Shown: positions 46,190 to 55,860 of the stretch, in pieces
Layout: every line of letters begins with the position of its first letter
How positions within the stretch are numbered: the first letter of the stretch is position 1
Assembly (NCBI RefSeq): GCF_020283565.1
Contig: NC_060061.1
Span: forward strand, 44,553,362-44,617,361
Direction: 5' to 3'
Origin: Trifolium pratense
Taxonomy: Eukaryota; Streptophyta; Magnoliopsida; Fabales; Fabaceae
DNA: 64,000 nt
The notes under the pieces: model-generated
Told to the model about the DNA's origin: nothing
The model's database searches: none
Seen by the model: the letters and a program-made list of their open reading frames with translations, nothing else
Program-made: the position numbers and the translations under genes

Positions 46190-46446
46190 GAGAACAACTG
46201 AACAAGAACACAGTTGTGTTGGAGGCACTGTGACGGAGTGGTGGACATGACGGTGATGGGAGTCGGCGGTTCATCAGGGATAGTTTTTTTTTTACCAGCG
46301 TAAGTGCATAACCCTTGGTTACCAGCGTAACACTGTTGTGAGGTTTTTAATCACAAGTCACAACCATTGAATATTTAACTGCCACATGTCAATCATGCAA
46401 GGGAAAGGAATAAAAGCAACCTCTAGAAAAGGAGCAAAGCTGCACT
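45431..46446. mobile_element. Pack-MULE-like element inside CNL pseudogene
   Basis: About 45-bp inverted ends start GGTGCAGCTTTGCTCCTTTT and, inverted, AGTGCAGCTTTGCTCCTTTT. The flanks cttttttata (45421-45430) and ctattttata (46447-46456) match at 9 of 10. The interior 45590-45805 is GC-richer than anything nearby and looks like a plant gene 5' end: open frame MLHLLLSPRRLSTFSRCTGR.. (70 aa), rich in Arg and Ser like an organelle transit peptide, ending at a possible 'tttcaattgtag' splice acceptor. This suggests a captured gene fragment. The source gene is not identified. Confidence 0.75.
46143..46190. repeat. (GA)n microsatellite
   Basis: About 23 GA units with one C interruption, inside the Pack-MULE-like element. 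Confidence 0.95.
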
Positions 46447-46677
46447 CTATTTTATACTCATATTTTGCAATTGTGCAAGTCCTTCGACATAACAAATTGT
46501 AAATATCGATTCTAAACGCTTACAATTAACAATGTCAATATCCACTAGTTTGCTCATCAAAAAGGGAGAGTTCATTGGAGTTGGAATTATTTCTTCACTT
46601 ACCATATGCTTAAATTCCACTTTCTCATTAGAAAGTGAGGGGAGCGGAGATCGAACTCTAGACCACTTAGTCATAGA

Positions 46678-46767
46678 GGCTCTGATACCATGTCAAATAA
46701 CCAATTATCTCAAAACCTTAAGGTGTTATGATAGAGTCATATCAATGGTTTTATATTATTTCTAACA
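46678..46767 (-). mobile_element. Very short LTR plus primer-binding site (TRIM/SMART-like)
   Basis: On the minus strand a 77-bp segment (46767-46691) starts TGTTAGAAATAATATAAAAC and ends TTATTTGACA, i.e. TG...CA. The next 13 bases, TGGTATCAGAGCC (46690-46678), are complementary to the initiator-Met tRNA 3' end, a standard primer-binding site. No coding sequence or second LTR was found; CNL sequence starts about 60 bp further. Confidence 0.78.
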
Positions 46768-48042
46768 TTTACCGTTAATTTCTAGGATAATACTTCATTT
46801 AGAAAGAGAGTGAAGTATTAGGGTAACTTTAAATACAAGTAATATATAATCCACTATACACTAGATGTACTATAATTGGATAATTAGTTGACCAACATTG
46901 TCTCTTCGATTTGTAAAAAAAATAAAATAAAATTGTCTCTTCGAAACCTTAGAACTAGATGGCAAAAGTGGTTATGTTTTATGCAAAGGATGTCTTTTAT
47001 TTTCATTTACTTAAAGGACAATACTTGTGAAGATAGACTTGTCTTTCATGGTAATGTTATTGCTGTTTTATATTAGTGGGACACTATCCCTAATTTCTTT
47101 AGTAAATAATTCTACCATAATTAAGGGTATGTCTTCCTAATCTAAGTTCATAAAAAATCCAAAAAGAAGATGCATGGATTTTGATGGTTTCTTTGAAACT
47201 TGAAAGTACCCATTACTTGTTACTAGGTAAACCTGTACGGGTTCGATTAAAATATATAATTAAAATATTTTTATAAATTAAAAATAATAATTGTGATAAG
47301 TATAATCACACATTCGATTAAAATACATTGTTAAATACTTTTTACGATATGGTTATATTCAATATTATATATGTGTAAAAACAAAAAAAAGTTGTTCAGA
47401 ATTAAAATAATTTTTATTGAAATGATGTATCATTATTTTATTTTAATTGTGTTATCGTATAAAATTTTAGTTTTCATTATATGAGTTGCAATTTTAATCA
47501 CAAATCACTTTGCTTTTTTATTAGTTTTCTTATAAAAAATACATATATATATTCCCTATGTTCTTTACATAGTTGGCTCTTTTAATTGCTTTTTTAGGAG
47601 GAAAAGTAAGAGCATCTATCTTGGAGCTCTTGGGACACGACACACCCTCTCCCTCTTCAATACTCTCCATCAAAGTACAACCATTGTTTTACTAGGTGAT
47701 TGCTGACATTGAAAGAATTAAAAAGATGTACTTTTGTGTTTATGCTTTCTCTTTTCATAGAAGCTTTTCAAATTTTAAATTGTTGTTCATGTAGTAGCAC
47801 TTAATTCAAATTTGCAAGCTTCTACATTTGGAAGCAATGGTCAAGATTAAGATAAAGTGATTGGGAAGAAGAAAAACCATAACTTTTGGCCTGCTGATTC
47901 ATGCACAAGATTAAATCACACATTAAAGATATCATCCACATGACAATAGCAAAACATTCAAATTATTTTATGCATCACAAACCATATTAGAACTACGATC
48001 ACACGAAAATGACTATAAAAAGTAGTCACCAAAATACAACAA
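46768..48042. other. Intergenic, AT-rich, no gene seen
   Basis: No recognisable gene or complete element. The last ~100 bp are the probable 3' UTR of the nucleoredoxin gene. Confidence 0.6.
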
Positions 48043-49728
48043 TCAGAGTTCAGGCTTTGGTGCAGACATCTCCATCACAAACCCATCCATCTTTGGGCTT
48101 CTCTCTTCCTTGGTACCATTTACGCTTCCTTTGTCTCCTAGTGCACAATTTGGATGGAGATCATAGTCACATTCTTCACAGAAGTATGACCAAATATGTC
48201 CCTCTTTATTGCAATCATCACAATAATAAATACTACGGCGCGATAATACAAAGCTCGTGCTCATGTGTTTCATGTGTCACCTTCTCAGGCCACCCCTTTG
48301 CAATGTCATCATTTTTTGCCTCTATTTCTTTAATTCTCTCCTCAGTGAAAGGATATGCATCTGCCCCATATAGCCCAATCAGATCTAGAGCTTCTTTGGT
48401 GAAAGTCCGGTCACTTGGTCCAATCGCAACAAGCATGGGATTCAAATACCTTGAATTTGCTACTCAGGATTTCTTTCCTTGAATCACCAAAGGGAAGTGC
48501 CAACCATGGCATTCCTGCAAAGAATTCATCAAAAGAGTCTTGATCTCTGTCGCTTGAGAGGAAAACGACTTCAAGTGCATCCTTGTCTTGTGCCTTAATC
48601 TTATGGTATGCATCAATGAGTTTTGGAAGAAATGTTCGGCATGGAGGACACCAGTGGGCTGAGAAGTAGAGGAGGACAGTCTTCCCCTCTAATTCTGACA
48701 CTGGAATCTGAAACGAGGATAAATGCTAACTGGTTAATATCGCATTAAAATGAGGGGAATCACTCAACATAATTCAGTAAATTTACTTGATAAGAAGTTT
48801 TACCTTCTCCCCGCCATTCTTAATGACAAAGTCTTGATCCCCAGACGCCAAAACTGACTCAAGAGTTTGAATTGCTTCTTTAGCCTTTGCTATTTCATCG
48901 AGTTCGGCAAACTTTTCAGGAGTGAACGGATATGCATCAATTCCATGATCTTCAATGGCCTCAGCGACATTAGGATGAAGAGTTTTCCCATCTGGCCCAA
49001 TAATAACTAAAGTCGGGAGTTCTGAGAGCTCAAAGTATTGAATTAGTTTTGCACAGGTTTTGTCCTTGATAGGCAAGGATAACCAAGGCAAACTTTCTAA
49101 CTCTTTCTTCAATGACTCTTCCTCATCATCTAAGGGTATAAACACAACCTCGATGTTCTCCCCTTTTTCCTTCAGCTTCTTGTAAACGTCCTTAAGCTTT
49201 TGAGAAAATAACGCGCATGATCTGTTTGAAGTCGCACAGAAATACAGACCAACTGTCTTTCCCTCAAGCTCAGAAATAGGTATCTGTGTAAAGGGAAAGG
49301 TCATAAATGAACCACATGATTTGTAGCAAACAACTAGATAATAAGTAAAGGAAACTACTATATCATACAGAGTTATGTTACTAGCTTACTTTGTTTCCAT
49401 CGGATGATATCACAAAGTCACGGGAACGAGATACCAATAGAGATCTCAAGGACTGGTTCCTCTTAGCTTCCTCTTCTTGATCTTTCAACTCTTGGACCCT
49501 TTCCGATGTGAAAGGGTATCCTTCAGCTCCATAATCACGGATAATGTCAACTCCATCTTCAGTAATAACTTTCCCAGTTTCATCAAGCAATGCAAGATGA
49601 GGAATGCCATTTACATGAAACAATTCATCAAGGCTGTTGCGTGTCTCTGTATCAGAAAATGGGATAGCCAACCACGGCATCTTGGAAAAGTAATTCTTAA
49701 AGGCCTCCTCATCTTCATCAGCTGAGAC
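48043..49728 (-). pseudogene. Nucleoredoxin (NRX1-type), 5' end in assembly gap, two frame breaks
   Basis: Plant nucleoredoxins are multi-thioredoxin-fold disulfide reductases with a C-terminal C1-like zinc finger. Exons visible are 49390-49728 (end of domain 1, MPWLAIPFSD, YPFTSERV), 48804-49283 (domain 2, CATSNRSC, without a WCxxC site, as usual for the middle domain) and 48043-48707 (domain 3 with active site SAHWCPPCR, then YYCDDCNKEGHIW and CEECDYDLHPNC). Donors are GTAAGC and GTAAAA. In the last exon the frame shifts near 48445 (about 2 nt lost in 'gtatttgaatccc') and near 48236 (one extra T in 'gagctttgta'). Either it is decaying or these are assembly indels. Domain 1's catalytic site is presumably in the N run. 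Confidence 0.88.
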
Positions 49729-50228
49729 NNNNNNNNNNNNNNNNNNNNNNNNNNNNNNNNNNNNNNNNNNNNNNNNNNNNNNNNNNNNNNNNNNNNNNNN
49801 NNNNNNNNNNNNNNNNNNNNNNNNNNNNNNNNNNNNNNNNNNNNNNNNNNNNNNNNNNNNNNNNNNNNNNNNNNNNNNNNNNNNNNNNNNNNNNNNNNNN
49901 NNNNNNNNNNNNNNNNNNNNNNNNNNNNNNNNNNNNNNNNNNNNNNNNNNNNNNNNNNNNNNNNNNNNNNNNNNNNNNNNNNNNNNNNNNNNNNNNNNNN
50001 NNNNNNNNNNNNNNNNNNNNNNNNNNNNNNNNNNNNNNNNNNNNNNNNNNNNNNNNNNNNNNNNNNNNNNNNNNNNNNNNNNNNNNNNNNNNNNNNNNNN
50101 NNNNNNNNNNNNNNNNNNNNNNNNNNNNNNNNNNNNNNNNNNNNNNNNNNNNNNNNNNNNNNNNNNNNNNNNNNNNNNNNNNNNNNNNNNNNNNNNNNNN
50201 NNNNNNNNNNNNNNNNNNNNNNNNNNNN
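49729..50228. other. Assembly gap, 500 N
   Basis: Exactly 500 ambiguous bases, probably a placeholder of unknown true size. It hides the nucleoredoxin 5' end and whatever separates it from the terpene synthase exon. Confidence 0.99.
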
Positions 50229-50350
50229 TATAACTGTATAAAAAATTATTTCACGTCGCAACGGCCGCAATTGCATCGCAGTGTCCGCATTAGCCGCAAT
50301 CGCAATACTTGCAACCGCAACCGCATCCACGACCGCAACCGTAATTTAAA
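50229..50350. repeat. GCGGTTGCGG-type repeat
   Basis: On the minus strand there are variants of 'gcggttgcggatgcggt', a motif series typical of subterminal regions of legume MULE-like elements. The left side is lost in the gap. Confidence 0.55.
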
Positions 50351-50354
50351 ACCT

Positions 50355-50356
<2 letters not shown>

Positions 50357-50416
<60 letters not shown>
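50357..50416. repeat. (TA)n microsatellite
   Basis: About 30 TA units beside a SINE. Confidence 0.97.
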
Positions 50417-50418
<2 letters not shown>

Positions 50419-50448
50419 TTCTTCCAGTATATAAAAAGCAGTAACGTA

Positions 50449-50578
50449 GTCTCTGTGAGCTTATCTCAGTTGGTAGGGACATTGCACTGTATGAGCGATA
50501 TCGAACCAAGGATACTCCACTTATTCACCTTTAAGGTGGATTTTCTAGTCACTAGGCTACTCTAAAAAAAAAAAAAAA
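50449..50578 (+). mobile_element. tRNA-derived SINE, second family
   Basis: Its A box is in CTTATCTCAGTTGGTAGGGAC and its B-box-like segment is 'gatatcgaaccaagga'. The 3' part 'ttctagtcactaggctac' is followed by about 16 A. The flanks agtaacgta (50440-50448) and agtaacata (50579-50587) match at 8 of 9. It lies just inside the first intron of the terpene synthase exon. Confidence 0.82.
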
Positions 50579-50592
50579 AGTAACATACATAC

Positions 50593-50712
50593 CATAGATT
50601 CTGAAGCATATTGAAGAAAATATTCCCCCCAAACTGTAGGGTGAAAATCTGCAAGATTTCTTTGCAAGTCGGATTTGGCATCAGGATTGGAGGAGTCAGC
50701 TACAGCAGCCAT
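50593..50712 (-). pseudogene. Terpene synthase (TPS-a type) first exon only
   Basis: The minus-strand frame of 40 aa starts MAAVADSSNPDAKSDLQRN and continues LADFHPTVWGEYFLQYASESM, followed by donor GTATGT in phase 0. The R-x-(8 residues)-W element and 'FHP.VWG.YFL.YASES' are the conserved start of plant sesquiterpene synthases, whose first exon has this length. The second and later exons (with RxR, DDxxD and NSE motifs) are not in the visible 3' sequence, which is a SINE, a TA tract, then the gap. It is either a truncated gene or a real gene whose remainder is lost in the gap. A TATA box lies upstream. Confidence 0.8.
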
Positions 50713-50795
50713 CCTTAGATCTTAAGTATTGAAGTGAATGGATACTTATCACAATGTAACTCTTTTTGGTTGATGAAAGAAGGCGCCTAGGTGCT

Positions 50796-50805
50796 GTATA
50801 TATAG
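50796..50805 (-). promoter_or_regulatory. TATA box of the terpene synthase exon
   Basis: CTATATATAC on the minus strand lies about 85 bp upstream of the ATG at 50712, a usual plant spacing. The MITE end starts at its distal edge. Confidence 0.6.
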
Positions 50806-51531
50806 GGTCTGTTTGGTAAAATTAAGCTATAAGCTAGCTGATAGATGAAAAGCTAGCTTATAGCTGATAGCTGAAAAACTAGTTGATTTAAATTTGAGTG
50901 TTTGGTAAAATTAGCTTTTCAAGTCACTCGTAAATATAAAATGACATAAAAGTACATGTATGTGTAATTTTATTTTTAAAAAATATATTTAAAATCATTT
51001 TTAACTATAATTTATTTTAAATATTTAATTTATTTAAAATTAAAGTTTAAAAATTATTAATGTGATATATAAATTTAATTGAGATTTTTTTAACTAAAAT
51101 TGTTTAGCTTTATTATCAAATTTTTATATTTTATTTTTCAATGGAAAATTATATCATTTTTATTTAAAATGGTACATATGTAAAAAGAAAAACAATAAAT
51201 ATTGATATGCATTCAACAAAAGGATTTGGTTGAAAATAAAATTCAACAAGAGCAAGTGCAGTTACTATTCCTAAAACAAATAACGTGGGTAGTTTAATTT
51301 TTTTGAAAAAGAATTAAAATTATTAAAACTAATATAATAAGGATAAAAATGGAATAAATGTAAAAATCTATAAGTTATAAGCTCAAACGCTAGTTGAAAT
51401 AGCATATCAAAAAACGCTATAAGCTAGTTAGAGAAGCTCGTTACCAAACACTTCACATTTTTTTCAAACAAACTTATAAGCTAGTTCAATAAGCTACAAG
51501 CTAGCTTATTGGACTTACCAAACAGTCTCAT
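50805..51531. mobile_element. MITE with CTGTTTGGTAA ends in terpene synthase promoter
   Basis: The left GGGTCTGTTTGGTAAAATT and the right, inverted, GAGACTGTTTGGTAAGTCC flank a body of 'agctataagctagct' repeats. It occupies the sequence directly upstream of the TATA box. The target duplication is unclear. Confidence 0.75.
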
Positions 51532-51755
51532 AGTGCCATAGTAAACATTTTTTTTGACAAATATTTATAGTACTAAACTTTTTTTTTGAACGTAATTATA
51601 GTACTAAACTTGAATACTAATATATTTTATTTTATATAGATATAAGTATTAGAGACACATAATATTATTTATCAACACACAATAATATTGAGACATTTCA
51701 CACTCAATTTGTATGGGTGTGAGTTTTCACTTTGTCTTTTCGTCTATATACCAGA

Positions 51756-51810
<55 letters not shown>
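51756..51810. repeat. (AAT)n microsatellite
   Basis: About 18 AAT units. Confidence 0.97.
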
Positions 51811-51954
51811 TCTATATTTCTCCTAAGAAAAAAAATCCATGCATTTCATTTCTAATCAAAATAAAGTGGTTTTCCTAAAAAAAAAAAATAAATCATCACA
51901 AATTTCAAAATAATTTATAAGGCTCTTTAATATTTGGTAAATAAAAATATTACT

Positions 51955-52118
51955 CTCGGATAACGAGTAGTTGAAATTCGCATTCATATCCATTAACTAA
52001 TGAGTAGTTGAAATTTCAATTTATCTTACTCTCGGATATCCATTAGACTACCCGCTTCGTGTCCGCGGCGGATTTTATTTGTGAATATCCGTGGATACGG
52101 ATATTTTTGTCATCCCTA
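51955..52118. mobile_element. Right part of a 'TAGGGATGACAA' hAT-like element
   Basis: It ends 'ggatatttttgtcatcccta', the inverse of the end type at 36484, but no left end is visible. The next element inserted directly beside it. Confidence 0.55.
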
Positions 52119-52126
52119 ATTAGGAA

Positions 52127-52508
52127 TAGGCATGGCAATGGGACGGGGACGAGTTTTGCCCTCTCAAACCCATAAAGTTCGGGTTTCCCCAAACTCATCC
52201 CAATTTCGAGCGGGGATGAAAAGTATACCCCCAAACCCATACCCAACGGGGATCGGATATCCCCGACGGGGTTCGGATATTCTCGTTACGCCTCTTTTGA
52301 CATGAATTTGGATTGTATTTTAGTTGTTTTTTTTTCATTAAAAAAAGAACTTAAATGTCCAAGATTATTTTTTTTCAACCCAAACCCATCTTTTGAAATC
52401 GGGAAAAACCCAAACACGAACTCAAACTCAGTCAACTCAGGTTTTCCCCGTCAAAGCGGGTAGGGTTTGGGCGGATACCCACGGGTATGGGTTTTATTGT
52501 CATGCCTA
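52127..52508. mobile_element. hAT-like MITE, 382 bp
   Basis: The ends TAGGCATGGCAATGGGACGG and, inverted, TAGGCATGACAATAAAACCC are flanked by perfect 8-mers attaggaa at 52119-52126 and 52509-52516. Inside are 'gggtttggg' and 'ccccgacgggg' type subterminal repeats. Confidence 0.9.
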
Positions 52509-52921
52509 ATTAGGAATATTTAGTATGATTTAGTAAATTTGATGGTAATTAACTTTTACATGGAACGTTTAAAGAGTAATCTGGGAGCACCGTTTAGAAA
52601 TACCCTACAATAAACTCGAAAGACTTGATTAGTCTAGTTGTAAGAGGATAAATATTCAAAAGTGTATTTAAAGGGAGATAAATATAAATATTTTTCTAAA
52701 TGTTCTTTAAGCTTTAAGCTTTGATTGGTTTGAGAGAAATAGAGAACAGAGAGATAGAGAAGTTGGAATTTTCTCTTGTTTGGAAAGGAGAGAAATTGAG
52801 AAGAGAGAAGAATATTTGGTGGATCTCATGCCTTTTTGTTCTCTCATCTTTCTCTTATATCAATCAATACATCAAATCTACTCTAATTCTCACATATTTC
52901 TCTTTTCTCTTACTCTCTCAC

Positions 52922-53331
52922 CAGGCCCAGTTTTGGGCCAGGGTAGGCAGGGCCCGAGCCCAGGGCCTCCAAATTTAGGGGGCTCAATTTTTTCTGACCC
53001 ATCAAGTTAATAGTAATCAAGTATTGTTGCTACGATTTTATAACACAAGATGAATGATGTCCTAGTGGTTGGGGCGCTAGATAAGTACCAAGATGGTGTG
53101 AGTTCAACTCCCACTCAATGCTTTTGTTTACTATTATTTCGTTATAATAATCCATTTCTTTTGGGTACATTTATTGTAATCTATTCATTTATAATGAACG
53201 TTTAAATGACTATTTTTGATGTTGATATTATTTATAATTTAAATAAATAATTTTTTTTTTTATTTTATTTTTTATTAGGAGTTAATTTTTATTATTTGTC
53301 CTGAATCTACAAAATCTCGGAACCGGCCCTG
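52922..53331. mobile_element. hAT-like MITE, 410 bp, with tRNA-like cassette
   Basis: The left end CAGGCCCAGTTTTGGGCC and the right, inverted, CAGGGCCGGTTCCGAGATTT are flanked by tctctcac (52914-52921) and tctctcgc (53332-53339), 7 of 8 matching. 53058-53125 carries an A-box-like TGTCCTAGTGGTTGGGGC, a B-box-like GAGTTCAACTCCC about 42 nt later, and TTTT. The ends differ from those of the element at 43090, so the shared cassette is notable. Confidence 0.82.
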
Positions 53332-53339
53332 TCTCTCGC

Positions 53340-54060
53340 ATATTTCTCTCTTCACAATTTCTCTTCACAACCGAACATACCATTAAAAATTTAGGGGTTT
53401 CCGGTCTTAAAATAGGACATCATTTCTCACCTTAATTTTCTTTTTGTTGATAATATTCTGTGGTGTCCCACCCCCCAATTGAATTGCACATGGGCAGCAG
53501 AGCAGAAGAGGCCATGGTCCATTAGCCATAGGGCCTTGTCTTCTTTGTTTCTCCTTATTCCATTATTTTCTATCTTTGTTTTATGTTAAATATGACCTTG
53601 TTTGTCCACCATGTGTAGTCTCTATTTGCAATTCATGAATGGTCTTAAGTCAATTTACATATTTATTTATGGAGTAGTACTTACAACCGAAATGAAAAAC
53701 ACGTGATAATGGAGTAGACCGTCTCTCTGTTTGTTCTATCATGGCAGCATCATTGTCTCTCTCGTCTTAATAGTCTTGTACTCTTGTTAACGTTGTATGA
53801 TAAATCTAAATCACTAGGATGTCATACTACTTTAATAGAATTTTGGGAGCGACAAAAAAACAAAAAGAATTTCTTGTCCTTTGCCATCATGGTTGTCGAC
53901 TGTCATCATAGTCAGCTTGCCAAGCGATGTATGTGGAGATCGGCAACTACTTCGATTCGACCATTAATGTATTGTATCGTTATCGCTCCAACTTGCACAG
54001 AGTTATGAAATTTTTTTATTTTCATTTTTTGAAAAAGAGTTTTGAAATAAATTAGATACA
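53340..54060. other. Intergenic, no gene seen
   Basis: The open frame 53784-54008 shows no recognisable family. There is no repeat I can name. Confidence 0.5.
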
Positions 54061-54061
54061 A

Positions 54062-54100
54062 CTAGCATGACACCCGTGCGTCCGCACGGGAGTCGCGGCG
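54062..54100 (-). mobile_element. Helitron-type 3' terminus, minus strand (left)
   Basis: Minus-strand reading: hairpin CCCGTGCG-GA-CGCACGGG (54073-54090), then 'tgtcatg' and CTAG (54062-54065) before T. It has a perfect 8-bp stem and the canonical end. The element body would extend rightwards into the repeat region. Confidence 0.82.
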
Positions 54101-55860
54101 TTGCCGCTCCTTATTTGGTAAGATGAAATTTATTGGAAAGTTGATTAAAATATAAAAAAATAGAAGGGATATAATATTTGGTAAAAAAATCGAAAAAGAA
54201 CAATGGTAAAATCATTACCAAAAAACCTTAGGTCTCCATATTAATATAGGAATATAAATAAGGATAATGTAAAAATTATGAAAAAAATAGGCTATCTTAT
54301 TAATATATTAGTAAAAACATAGGTCTTGGAAAAATCACCAAAAAACTTATGTCAATGTATTAATATATGAGTATAAATATAGTCACTAAAAATTATTAAA
54401 AAATAGGCAATCATATGTGAAAATATAGGTCTCACAATAATCATAAAAATAATTAGGTCACCGTATTAAATATGAGTATAACCTGTAAAATTGTAAAAAA
54501 AAAATAAAAATAGACAACTTAATTTTTATTTTATTTTTGTTACAAACAACTTAATTAATATATAATTAAAAGTATAAGTCCCGTAGAAACCACGCAAACA
54601 AAAAAGTTTCCATATAAATATATGAGTATAAATATAGGTCCCGCAAATATTATAAAAGATGGGCAAGCTTATTAATATGAGTAAAACACATAGGTCCCCG
54701 TGTACAAAAAAAAACACATAGGTCCCCAAAAATCACACAAAAGATTAGGTTCTCGTATTAATATATGATTATAAATATAGCTCTAAAAAAAATAGTAAAA
54801 AATTGAAAACAAAAATTTATTTGAAAAAGTGCAAAAAAATAGGAATTTATTCTTGGATTAAGATGAGCGTATAATAGGAAGATAATGTGCAAAAATCCAC
54901 TTTATTAATTAAGTGTTATCATTCTAACTGAACACTTATAGAAAAACGGAAGGAGTAAAATATTAAGATGGAATTAACCACCTCAAGAAAATTTTTAAAA
55001 TATTGAAATTATTTACTAACTTTCAAATATGACACAAAATATTCATGAAAGTGATGATGTGTCAAATTATTAAGTAGGGGTAACATGAGATTTTCACATG
55101 TATCTTATTTTCTTAGGTCCTTGTAATAAATATATATATGAGTGTGAATATAGTCCCGTAAAAATTATTAAAAAATAAGCAATCTTATTAATATGCTAGT
55201 AAAAATATAGGTCTCGCAACAATCATCAAAATAATTAGGTCACCGTATTAAATATGAGTATAAATTTAGGTTCTACATAAATTATTAAAGATCAGGAAAC
55301 CTTATTAATAAGAGGATAAATATAGGTCCCGCATAATTCACACAAAAGATTATGTCTTCGTATAAATATATGAATATAACTCGTAAAATTATAAATAAAA
55401 AAAACAAACAACTTTATTAATATAGGAGTAAAAAAGAGGTTCCCGTATTAATATAAATATAGCCCGTAAAATTATTAAAAAAAATAGACAACATAATATA
55501 TTTGTAAAAACACAAGTTCTTTGAGAATCACAAAAAATAGTAGATTTTCGTATTAATATATGAGTATAAATATAGGTCTCACAAAAAATAGTAAAAAACT
55601 GAAAACTTCATTAATAAGAGTAAAAACACATGCCTCGCAGAAAATCCCAAAAAAAATTAGATCCTTGTATTATTAAAATATTGAAATTAGTTATTAACTT
55701 TCAAATATGACACAAAATACCCTTGAAAATGATTATGTGTCAAAAAATGAAAAGGGGAAAATTTGTGATTTCATATGTATCTTCTTTTTTCCTTCAAAAA
55801 AAAATGTATCTTCTTTTCATATATTGTAGATGTGTCATTATATTCATTCATCGGTCATAA
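54101..55860. repeat. Degenerate AT-rich tandem repeats
   Basis: Alternating diverged half-units of 'ttaggtc(t/c)ccgtattaatatatgagtataaatata' and 'ggtcccgcaaaaatcac' types with irregular spacing. Two copies of the 'gacacaaaata...gttatgtgtcaaa' module (54990-55115 and 55680-55790) are recognisable ancestors of the array to the right. Confidence 0.75.

Larger units (their letters stand above)
44150..46640 (-). pseudogene. CNL pseudogene, LRR part only, split by a 1-kb insertion
   Basis: On the minus strand 46640-46457 reads SEEIIPTPMNSPFLMSKL and CKRLESIFTICYVEGLAQLQ. After the element at 45431-46446 the frame continues APKLEHVFGECDNECLSSHQ and LIGMCPESCQA (from 45420). A frame change then gives WPSQSLRKLTIEFCPKLAIP and NLNEVST with a splice donor. 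Exon 2-like sequence follows to about 44560, and a further exon or 3' tail relic lies at 44150-44480. The NB-ARC domain is absent, and a TRIM-like LTR sits at the upstream border. Confidence 0.85.

Noticed and set aside
46046..46274. Ser-Leu-rich frames on both strands
   Set aside because: Artefacts of the (GA)n microsatellite.
49611..50330. 239-aa frame spanning the N run
   Set aside because: It exists only because N codons are read as open. The two ends belong to different sequences.
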